Assembly (NCBI RefSeq): GCF_001015195.1
Contig: NZ_LDES01000038.1
Span: forward strand, 124,001-188,000
Reading direction: 5' to 3'
From: Sphingomonas sp. Y57
Lineage (GTDB): Bacteria > Pseudomonadota > Alphaproteobacteria > Sphingomonadales > Sphingomonadaceae
Length of the DNA stretch: 64,000 nucleotides
A program made the position numbers and the translations under genes. Below the pieces are notes generated by a model. That model did no database searches, was not told the DNA's origin, and saw only the letters and a list, made by a program, of their open reading frames with translations. This document shows positions 57,739-64,000 of this stretch, one piece after another (position 1 is the stretch's first letter; each line of letters begins with the position of its first letter).

Positions 57739-58485
57739 ATGCCCGACATCGCCGCAATCTTCGCCGATCCCGCCAACTGGGCCGCGCTCGCAGCGCTGGT
57801 CACGATGGAGGTGGTGCTGGGCATCGACAACCTGATCTTCATCTCGATTCTCACCAATCGTCTGCCCGAGGCGCAGCGGCCGCGGGCCCGGACGATCGGC
57901 ATCGGGCTCGCGCTCGGCCTCCGGCTCGTGCTGCTCAGCCTGATCGCCTTCATCGTCACGCTGACCCGGCCGATCATGGAGCTTTTCGGCCAGCCGCTGT
58001 CGTGGCGCGACATCATCCTGATCGCAGGCGGCCTGTTCCTGGTGTGGAAGGCGACCAAGGAAATCCACCACAATGTCGACCAGGACGACGAGGGCGAACT
58101 GTTCGACGCGACCCGCGCCGGGCTCGGCTTCGGCTCGGCGATCGTCCAGATCATCCTGCTCGACCTGGTCTTCTCGATCGATTCGATCATCACAGCTGTC
58201 GGCATGACCGACCATGTCCCGATCATGTTCATCGCCGTGATCGCGGCGGTCGCGGCGATGATGACAGCGGCCGGGCCGCTGTCGCGCTTCATCGAGCGCA
58301 ACCCGACGATCGTCATGCTGGCGCTGGCCTTCCTGTTCATGATCGGCATGACGCTGATCGCGGAGGGCTTCGGCGTGCATGTGCCCAAGGGCTATATCTA
58401 CGCCGCCATGGCCTTCTCCGCCGCGGTCGAAGCGCTCAACATGTTCCAGCGCAACGCCCGGCGGAGACGGCAAAAGGCCAGGTAA
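57739..58485 (+). CDS. TerC family membrane protein
   Basis: A 248-residue integral membrane protein with seven predicted helices of the TerC family. It has [20 protein letters not shown] (the acidic, metal-linked first motif), the pair of conserved blocks [17 protein letters not shown] and [20 protein letters not shown], and the terminal [20 protein letters not shown]. TerC/Alx-type proteins export manganese and help metalate secreted enzymes; relatives were first named for tellurium resistance. The ATG follows AAGGACATC. It stands alone on the plus strand before rnd. Confidence 0.92.
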   Translation: MPDIAAIFADPANWAALAALVTMEVVLGIDNLIFISILTNRLPEAQRPRARTIGIGLALGLRLVLLSLIAFIVTLTRPIMELFGQPLSWRDIILIAGGLFLVWKATKEIHHNVDQDDEGELFDATRAGLGFGSAIVQIILLDLVFSIDSIITAVGMTDHVPIMFIAVIAAVAAMMTAAGPLSRFIERNPTIVMLALAFLFMIGMTLIAEGFGVHVPKGYIYAAMAFSAAVEALNMFQRNARRRRQKAR

Positions 58486-58548
58486 GGCCTTGCTCCCGGA
58501 AAAGGCTTATGGATTGCCCTCGGCCCGGCCGGGCTTTATGGCGGCGCG

Positions 58549-59166
58549 ATGACAGTCCATCTCCATCAGGAAGACCTTCCCGCCGACGCGCTCGGCCCCG
58601 GCCCGGTCGCGGTCGACACCGAGACGATGGGGCTGATCACCCCGCGGGACCGGCTCTGCCTCGTCCAGATATCCGACGGACGCGGCGACGAGCATCTCGT
58701 CCGCTTCGCGCCGGGCAGCGATTATGCCGCGCCGAACCTGCGGGCGGTGCTCGCCGACCCGGCGCGGCTCAAGCTCTACCATTTCGCGCGCTTCGACCTC
58801 GCGGCGATCAAGCATTATATCGGGGTGATGGCCGCTCCGGTCTATTGTACCAAGACCGCGTCGCGTCTGATCCGCACCTATACGGACCGGCATGGCCTCA
58901 AGGAGCTGGTGCGCGAGCTGCTCGGCCAGGAGGTGTCGAAGCAGCAGCAGTCGTCCGACTGGGGGGCGCCCGACCTGACCGAGGCGCAGAAGGACTATGC
59001 CGCCTCCGACGTCCGCTATCTCCACGCGATGCGGACGATCCTCGACGAACGGCTGGCGCGCGAGGGGCGGACCGCACTGGCCCAGGCCTGCTTCGACTTC
59101 CTGCCCGCCCGCGCCGAACTCGATCTGGCCGGCTGGCCGGAGATCGATATCTTCGCGCATGTTTGA
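58549..59166 (+). CDS. short ribonuclease D-like 3'-5' exonuclease
   Basis: 205 residues with a DEDDy exonuclease domain. The Exo I motif is VAVDTETMGLITPRDRLCLV, Exo II is LYHFARFDLAAIKHYIG and Exo III is AQKDYAASDVRYLHAMRTIL with the Tyr. It lacks the HRDC domains of E. coli RNase D and is therefore the short alphaproteobacterial form. It trims RNA 3' ends, probably tRNA or other small RNA precursors. It lies upstream of lptC on the same strand with a 60-bp gap, a conserved neighbourhood in sphingomonads and other alphaproteobacteria. Confidence 0.88.
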   Translation: MTVHLHQEDLPADALGPGPVAVDTETMGLITPRDRLCLVQISDGRGDEHLVRFAPGSDYAAPNLRAVLADPARLKLYHFARFDLAAIKHYIGVMAAPVYCTKTASRLIRTYTDRHGLKELVRELLGQEVSKQQQSSDWGAPDLTEAQKDYAASDVRYLHAMRTILDERLAREGRTALAQACFDFLPARAELDLAGWPEIDIFAHV

Positions 59167-59226
59167 TGTCGTGCGACATGGTCCGCTATAGCGGACCCGG
59201 CACCGACTGCCGGAGGCCCTGAAAGA

Positions 59227-59922
59227 ATGTCTGAACTCGCCGACCGCGTCCGCAGCGAGCGCCAGCTCTGGGCCGCCAGCGGCAGCAGCCATGATCGGGT
59301 GATCGCGATCCTCCGGATCCTGCTGCCGGTCGCGATCGGGGTGCTCGTCGTCTTGCTCGCGCTCGCGCCGCTGACGGTCGGGCGCGACATCAGCTTCGTC
59401 CTGTCGAAGGACCGGGTCGAAGTGGCGCGCGAGCGGATGCGGGTGACCACCGCCACCTATCGCGGCCAGGATTCGAAGGGCCAATCCTTCCAGCTCACCG
59501 CCGGCTCGGCAGTGCAGGCTACCTCGCGCGATCCGGTGGTGCGGCTGCAGCAGCTCGCCGCCGAGATCCAGCTCCCCGAGGGCCCGGCGAAGATCGTCGC
59601 CGGACATGGCCGCTACGACATGGACAGCGAGAATGTGGCGATCGACGGGCCGGTCCACCTGCGCTCGGCCGACGGCTACAATATCGAGACGCGCGACGTC
59701 GGCATCGACCTCAAGACCCGGCAGGTCGCGAGCCGCGGACCCGTCGACGGCCGGATGAACGTCGGCACCTTCTCCGGCGACCGCTTCACGGCCGATCTCA
59801 ACAAGCGGATCGTCGTGCTGGAGGGCCGAGCCCGCTTGCATATCGATCAGCGACAGGCCAAGGCAGCGCCCAAGCCCCAGGCCGGGGCGAGAGTCGGCGC
59901 GAAGGTCGGAGGTCAGCAGTGA
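59227..59922 (+). CDS. lptC: LPS export protein LptC
   Basis: 231 residues with one N-terminal membrane helix (VIAILRILLPVAIGVLVVLL), then a periplasmic LptC jellyroll domain (FVLSKDRVEVARERMRVTTA, YRGQDSKGQSFQLTAGSAVQ, FSGDRFTADLNKRIVVLEG). It hands LPS from the inner-membrane LptBFG complex to LptA. The tail is basic and Ala/Pro-rich (KAAPKPQAGARVGAKVG), longer than in E. coli. It is translated together with lptA (TGATG overlap). Operon order here is lptC-lptA-lptB-rpoN, as in many proteobacteria. Confidence 0.93.
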   Translation: MSELADRVRSERQLWAASGSSHDRVIAILRILLPVAIGVLVVLLALAPLTVGRDISFVLSKDRVEVARERMRVTTATYRGQDSKGQSFQLTAGSAVQATSRDPVVRLQQLAAEIQLPEGPAKIVAGHGRYDMDSENVAIDGPVHLRSADGYNIETRDVGIDLKTRQVASRGPVDGRMNVGTFSGDRFTADLNKRIVVLEGRARLHIDQRQAKAAPKPQAGARVGAKVGGQQ

Positions 59923-60443
59923 TGGGGCGTGCGGTGCTGGCGAAATCGCTGCTGCTCGCGGTGCTGGCCGGGACGGCCGCGCTGGCCGGCGCGCAGACCG
60001 TCAACGCGCTGAAGCAGCATGATTCGAACGCGCCGGTGGATTTCGCCGCCGATCGGATCGAGCTGCAGGACCGCACCGACCGAGCGGTGCTGACCGGCAA
60101 TGTCGACGTCAAGCAGGGCGACATGCGGCTCCGCGCTGCCCGGCTGACGATCGCCTATACCTCCGCCGCCCAGACCGAGGTGACGCGGATGGACGCATCG
60201 GGGGGCGTCGTGTTGACCACCTCGACCGAGAATGCCCGCTCGCAATATGCCATTTACGATCTGCGCACCCGGCTGGTGACGATGATCGGCAATGTCGTGA
60301 TCGTCCGCGCCGGCAAGGGTGAGACCCGCGGCAACCGCCTTGTCCTCAACCTCAACAGCGGCGCGGCGTCGCTCGAGGGCGGCGGCGCGGGCGGCCGGGT
60401 CACCGGGCGCTTCACGCCGCCGCCGCGCAAGACCGGCAACTGA
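59922..60443 (+). CDS. lptA: LPS transport periplasmic protein LptA
   Basis: 173 residues. A signal peptide (LAKSLLLAVLAGTAALAGAQ) precedes an OstA-like beta-jellyroll: PVDFAADRIELQDRTDRAVL, GNVDVKQGDMRLRAARLTIA and NVVIVRAGKGETRGNRLVLN. It bridges the periplasm and carries LPS from LptC to LptD. The ATG at 59922 overlaps the lptC stop; a GTG at 59919 is a less likely start. The C-terminus GRFTPPPRKTGN is short and basic. It is followed by a 155-bp gap before lptB, large for this operon. Confidence 0.93.
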   Translation: MGRAVLAKSLLLAVLAGTAALAGAQTVNALKQHDSNAPVDFAADRIELQDRTDRAVLTGNVDVKQGDMRLRAARLTIAYTSAAQTEVTRMDASGGVVLTTSTENARSQYAIYDLRTRLVTMIGNVVIVRAGKGETRGNRLVLNLNSGAASLEGGGAGGRVTGRFTPPPRKTGN

Positions 60444-60598
60444 GTTCCGGGTCGCTGCGCGGCCCGATCCTGGCGGATCGTCTCATTTCGGCAACTCGCC
60501 ACCCCCAAAAACGCCATGCACGAAGCTTGCCAGTTTCCATGGGCGGCGGCTTTCGCTAACTAGCGCCCGATAATATCGACTGCGGGAAACGCCCAGCC

Positions 60599-61375
60599 AT
60601 GAACGACACCGCCACGCTCGAACGCCCCGCCGGTCCCGACGGCACTGGTGCCGTGCGCGGTCTCTCGGTCGTGTCGATCGCCAAGACCTATGACAAGCGG
60701 CAGGTCCTGACCGACATCTCGCTCGATGTTGCGCGCGGCGAGGTGGTGGGGCTGCTGGGGCCCAACGGCGCCGGCAAGACGACATGCTTCTATTCGGTGA
60801 TGGGGCTGGTCAAGCCCGACGCCGGGCGCATCCTGCTCGACGGCGACGACATCACCACGCTGCCCATGTACCGCCGCGCCATCCTCGGCCTTGGTTACCT
60901 GCCGCAAGAAACCTCGATCTTCCGCGGCCTGACGGTCAGCCAGAATATCATGGCAGTGCTCGAGCTGGTCGAACCCGACAAGGCGCAGCGCGCCCAGCGG
61001 CTCGATTCGCTGCTCGGCGAATTCCACCTGACCCATCTGCGCGACTCGGCGGCGATGGCGCTGTCGGGCGGCGAGCGCCGCCGCTGCGAGATTGCCCGCG
61101 CGCTGGCCGCCGACCCGTCGATCATGCTGCTGGACGAGCCCTTCGCCGGCATCGATCCGATCTCGATCTCCGACATCCGCGAACTGGTCCGCGATCTCAA
61201 GCGCCGCGACATCGGCGTGCTGATCACCGATCATAATGTCCGCGAGACGCTCGACATCGTCGATCGCGCCTGCATCATCTACGACGGCAAGGTGCTGTTC
61301 CAGGGCAGCCCCGCCGCGCTGGTCGCCGACCCGAACGTCCGCCGTCTCTATCTGGGCGAAGGCTTCTCGCTCTGA
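60599..61375 (+). CDS. lptB: LPS export ABC transporter ATP-binding protein LptB
   Basis: A 258-residue ATPase of the LptB2FG complex that powers LPS extraction from the inner membrane. Walker A is GPNGAGKTTCFY, the Q-loop lies in GYLPQETSIFRGLTVSQNIM, the ABC signature is ALSGGERRRCEIARAL, Walker B is SIMLLDEPFAGIDPI, and the H-loop is ITDHNVRETL. An N-terminal extension of about 25 residues (TLERPAGPDG) precedes the ATPase core. It overlaps nothing and is 155 bp after lptA; it leads into rpoN 37 bp later. A possible but imperfect sigma-54 site upstream is discussed elsewhere. Confidence 0.97.
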   Translation: MNDTATLERPAGPDGTGAVRGLSVVSIAKTYDKRQVLTDISLDVARGEVVGLLGPNGAGKTTCFYSVMGLVKPDAGRILLDGDDITTLPMYRRAILGLGYLPQETSIFRGLTVSQNIMAVLELVEPDKAQRAQRLDSLLGEFHLTHLRDSAAMALSGGERRRCEIARALAADPSIMLLDEPFAGIDPISISDIRELVRDLKRRDIGVLITDHNVRETLDIVDRACIIYDGKVLFQGSPAALVADPNVRRLYLGEGFSL

Positions 61376-61412
61376 GCACGATGCGGCGTATCCCCATCCC
61401 CGCCACCTAGCC

Positions 61413-62933
61413 ATGGCGCTCGGTCCCCGCCTCGACCTTCGGCAGAGCCAGTCGCTGGTGATGACGCCGCAGCTCCAGCAGGCGATCAAGCTGCTGGCGC
61501 TGTCCAACCTCGAGGTCGAGGCGTTCATCGCCGAGGAAATCGAGAAGAACCCGCTGCTCGAAGCCGGCGGCGGCGAAGCGGGCGAGCGCGACGAGGCGCC
61601 GCCGGCCGACGACGCCTTCGACGAAGACGGCGCGCGCAGCGATGGTTTCGACGAGGATGGCCCGACCGCCGACCGGCTGGTCGAGGCCGGTGACGCGATC
61701 GCCGACGCGCCGCTGGACGTCGACTATGCCGCCGAGACCTTTCACCATGACAGTCCTGTTGACAGCCCGCGCGGCATGGACGGCAGCCTGGGTATGGACG
61801 GCGTCGCCGGCGGCGGGGAGGAGGGGCGCGGGCTCGACGACTATGCGGCGGCTACCCTCTCGCTCCACGACCATCTGACCGCGCAGGCGGGCGAGCTGCT
61901 CGACGGATTCGAGCTGGCGATCGCCGCCCGGATCATCGACCTGATCGACGAGGCCGGCTATTTCGAGGGCCAGACCTTCGAGATCGCCCAGGCGCTCGAC
62001 GTGCCGCTGTTCCAGGTCGAACGCGTGCTCGGCGTGATCCAGACGCTCGATCCCACCGGGGTCGGCGCACGTTCGCTCGCCGAATGCATCGCGCTGCAGG
62101 CTAAGGAAGCCGATCGCTACGATCCGGCGATGGCCAAGCTGATCGACAATCTCGACCTGCTCGCGCGCGGCGCGATCCCGCAGCTTCGCCGGCTCTGCGG
62201 AGTCGACGAGGAGGACATGGCGGACATGATCCGCGAGCTGCGCGATTATGATCCGAAGCCGGGCCTGCGCTTCGGCGGCGAGCCGCCCGCGCCGATCACG
62301 CCCGACATCTTCGTCCGCCGCACCTCCGAAGGCTGGGCGATCGAGCTCAATACGGCGACCCTGCCGCGGCTGATCGTCAACCGGACCTATTATGCCGAGC
62401 TGTCGGGCGGGCCGCAGGATAAGGGCAGCAAGGCGTGGCTCGGCGAATGCCTCGCCTCCGCCAACTGGCTCGTCAAGGCGCTCGACCAGCGCGCCCGGAC
62501 GATCGTTCGGGTGGCACGTGAGATCGTGAAGCAGCAGGAGGCCTTCTTCCTTCACGGCGTCGAGCATCTCCGCCCGCTGACTCTGAAGGCGGTGGCCGAC
62601 GCGATCGGCATGCACGAATCGACGATCAGCCGCGTCACCTCGAACAAATATCTGATGTGCGAGCGGGGGCTGCACGAACTCAAATATTTCTTCACCAGCG
62701 GTGTCGCGGCGGCCGACGGCGGCGATGCGGTGTCGGCCGAGGCCGTGAAGAGCCAGATCGCCAAGCTGATTGCCGCCGAGGGCGACGACATATTGTCGGA
62801 CGACAAGCTGGTCGAACTGCTCAAGGAGAAGGGCTTCGACCTCGCCCGCCGGACCGTGGCCAAATATCGGGAAGCAATCGGCCTGGGATCGTCGGTCCAG
62901 CGGCGGCGCCAGCGTGCGATGAAGGCGGCCTAG
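61413..62933 (+). CDS. rpoN: RNA polymerase sigma-54 factor
   Basis: 506 residues. Region I (LDLRQSQSLVMTPQLQQAIK, glutamine-rich and activator-responsive) is followed by an acidic region II (residues 60-130). The core-binding and DNA-binding domains then have the HTH block RPLTLKAVADAIGMHESTIS and the C-terminal RpoN box ARRTVAKYREA for the -24 element. It directs sigma-54 promoters. No ribosome site is obvious before the ATG used. It ends the lptC-lptA-lptB-rpoN run; the hibernation factor and PTS genes that often follow rpoN elsewhere are not present here. Confidence 0.95.
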   Translation: MALGPRLDLRQSQSLVMTPQLQQAIKLLALSNLEVEAFIAEEIEKNPLLEAGGGEAGERDEAPPADDAFDEDGARSDGFDEDGPTADRLVEAGDAIADAPLDVDYAAETFHHDSPVDSPRGMDGSLGMDGVAGGGEEGRGLDDYAAATLSLHDHLTAQAGELLDGFELAIAARIIDLIDEAGYFEGQTFEIAQALDVPLFQVERVLGVIQTLDPTGVGARSLAECIALQAKEADRYDPAMAKLIDNLDLLARGAIPQLRRLCGVDEEDMADMIRELRDYDPKPGLRFGGEPPAPITPDIFVRRTSEGWAIELNTATLPRLIVNRTYYAELSGGPQDKGSKAWLGECLASANWLVKALDQRARTIVRVAREIVKQQEAFFLHGVEHLRPLTLKAVADAIGMHESTISRVTSNKYLMCERGLHELKYFFTSGVAAADGGDAVSAEAVKSQIAKLIAAEGDDILSDDKLVELLKEKGFDLARRTVAKYREAIGLGSSVQRRRQRAMKAA

Positions 62934-62963
62934 CCTTCTTCTCCCTTCTTCGGGCGAGAGAGG

Positions 62964-63395
62964 TCAGGTTTCGCAAGGCGCCGTCGGCAGCGCGCGGGCA
63001 TCTCCCCTGAGCGGCAGGCTCGCCGAGACGCCGTTGGTGAACCCGATGTCGAGCCGATCGCCTGCGCCGATCGCCCGCCAGAGCGCGCCGAAGGCGGCCG
63101 CGTTGGTGCTATCCCCGGTGGCGATCATGCCGTCGCGGTCGGCGTGCATCACCACTGTGCGGTCGCCGGCGCGGAAGCCTATCTCGCTGCCCGGCGGCGC
63201 GGCGGTGCCCGCAATCGCAACCTGGATGGCGGGGGGGCCTTCCGCTGGACAGGCGATCAGGACATGGCTGCCATGCCGGCCGAGATCGCCGACCAGATAG
63301 CGGGCGACGTCCGGCTCGGCCGACCAGCGGGTCGGCAGCGCCATGATCGGCGCCGATAATATGAATGCCCCACCGATCGCCCAGGCTGCCTTCAT
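62964..63395 (-). CDS. small exported protein, function unknown
   Basis: 143 residues with a signal peptide (MKAAWAIGGAFILSAPIMAL), so probably periplasmic. The mature part contains two cysteines (HVLIACPAEG and ALPTAPCET) that could form a disulfide, and the strand-rich stretch IGFRAGDRTVVMHADRDGMI. It is not a family I can name. It is vaguely like exported IalB/DUF1176-type proteins, but that is weak. It lies convergent with rpoN (30 bp between stops) and 68 bp after the nucleoside permease gene on the same strand. Confidence 0.6.
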   Translation of the reverse strand: MKAAWAIGGAFILSAPIMALPTRWSAEPDVARYLVGDLGRHGSHVLIACPAEGPPAIQVAIAGTAAPPGSEIGFRAGDRTVVMHADRDGMIATGDSTNAAAFGALWRAIGAGDRLDIGFTNGVSASLPLRGDARALPTAPCET

Positions 63396-63463
63396 AGGAT
63401 CGCTCCCGCGGTACGGTCCGATCGAAACGCGCGGAGGGGACGAAAAGGTTCCTCGGCTCGTCG

Positions 63464-64000
63464 TCAGTTCGGCAGCAGCAGTCCCGCGAGTGCCGCAGAC
63501 ATCAGGTTGGCGAGGCTGCCGGCGATCAGCGCCTTGATGCCGAGCCGGGCGATCACCGGCCGCTGGTTGGGGGCGAGGCTGCCCGCCGACGCCATCTGGA
63601 TCGCGATCGAGGAGAAATTGGCGAAGCCGCACAGCGCGAAGGTGGTGATCGCCAGGCTGTGCGCATCGAGTGTCGCCTTGATCTGGCCGAGGTGGATATA
63701 GGCGACGAACTCGTTGAGCACGATCTTCTCGCCGAACAGCCCGCCTGCCACCTGCGCTTGTTCCCACGGGATGCCGAGGAGGTACATGACAGGGGCGAAG
63801 ACGAAGCCGAGCAGCTGCTGGAAGCTCAGTGACGGATAGCCGAACCAGCCGCCCGCGACGCCGAGCAGCCCGTTGGCGAGCGCGACCAGCGCGACGAAGG
63901 ACAATACCATCGCGCCGACGGCGACCGCGATCCGCACGCCGGTCTGCGCGCCCTGCGACGCGGCCATGATGATGTTCGCAGGCCGCTCCTCTGCCTCGTG
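63464..64000 (-). CDS. concentrative nucleoside transporter (CNT/NupC family), 5' part outside window
   Basis: The visible 178 or so codons are the C-terminal part of a nucleoside:cation symporter. They contain the helix VAVGAMVLSFVALVALANGL, the family segment GVAGGWFGYPSLSFQQLLGF, then VFAPVMYLLGIPWEQAQVAG and GEKIVLNEFVAYIHLGQIKA (the KIVLNEFVAY block is typical of the family). The motif SLAITTFALCGFANFSSIAI leads into the ending with GSLANLMSAALAGLLLP. The reading frame continues to the right edge (HEAEERPANII before the internal Met), so the start is outside. It imports pyrimidine or purine nucleosides. Confidence 0.92.
   Translation of the reverse strand, partial: HEAEERPANIIMAASQGAQTGVRIAVAVGAMVLSFVALVALANGLLGVAGGWFGYPSLSFQQLLGFVFAPVMYLLGIPWEQAQVAGGLFGEKIVLNEFVAYIHLGQIKATLDAHSLAITTFALCGFANFSSIAIQMASAGSLAPNQRPVIARLGIKALIAGSLANLMSAALAGLLLPN

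Overview
The window is chromosomal DNA of an alphaproteobacterium, most likely a sphingomonad (Sphingomonadaceae, Sphingomonas/Rhizorhabdus-like). The basis is the high G+C content with strongly G/C-ending codons, an Entner-Doudoroff operon (zwf-pgl-edd-glk-eda), an lptC-lptA-lptB-rpoN block, a TonB-dependent receptor, and a family of intergenic palindromes of the kind common in sphingomonads (arms near CGTCATCCCGGCGGAGGCCG). I assigned the taxon from gene content and style, not by a database match. I see no insertion sequence, prophage, CRISPR array, tRNA, rRNA or integrase. Coding density is high and composition looks uniform.

Layout. 1-9.3 kb: leuS (3' end cut by the window edge) behind a DUF3576 lipoprotein, a small outer-membrane beta-barrel, a thiamine-phosphate-synthase-like gene facing yggS, an unusual alpha/beta-hydrolase plus TPR protein, a CorA/ZntB transporter overlapping a siroheme-synthase N-domain gene, and an aldo/keto reductase. 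9.4-14.4 kb: galU, then an argH - small lipoprotein - lysA operon divergent from a TlpA-type thioredoxin lipoprotein, then a VOC protein. 14.5-19.7 kb: a LigB-type dioxygenase, an AI-2E family permease, a DedA-like protein, and a yggT - yggU - folD - marC run.

19.7-29.1 kb is the most unusual part. It is an envelope-glycan cluster with two paralogous GT-C-like membrane proteins, a third large membrane protein, a GtrA flippase-like protein, a GT2 polyprenyl-phosphate glycosyltransferase, a SAM methyltransferase and a UDP-galactopyranose-mutase-like flavoprotein. Together they could make, flip, modify and transfer a lipid-linked sugar. I cannot name the product.

29.2-36.9 kb: an exported amidohydrolase overlapping a Tat-exported M19 dipeptidase-family protein that lacks several metal ligands, then a GST, dctA, a TonB-dependent receptor and an ornithine acyltransferase (olsB-like). 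37.0-42.8 kb: the complete glucose-to-pyruvate/GAP Entner-Doudoroff operon.

42.8-52.8 kb: a propionyl-CoA to succinyl-CoA module on the minus strand (pccB, thiolase, methylmalonyl-CoA epimerase, mutase, bioB, pccA). It is divergent from an ScfR/RamB-type short-chain fatty-acyl regulator across an intergenic region with TTTGC-type inverted repeats. bioB sits inside this module and supplies the cofactor of the carboxylase. 52.8-57.4 kb: a small membrane protein, DUF952, 3-hydroxybutyryl-CoA dehydrogenase, queG, a Tat-exported MsrB and a double cold-shock-domain protein. 57.7-64 kb: TerC, a short RNase D, lptC-lptA-lptB-rpoN, a small exported protein and the C-terminal part of a nucleoside permease cut by the right edge.
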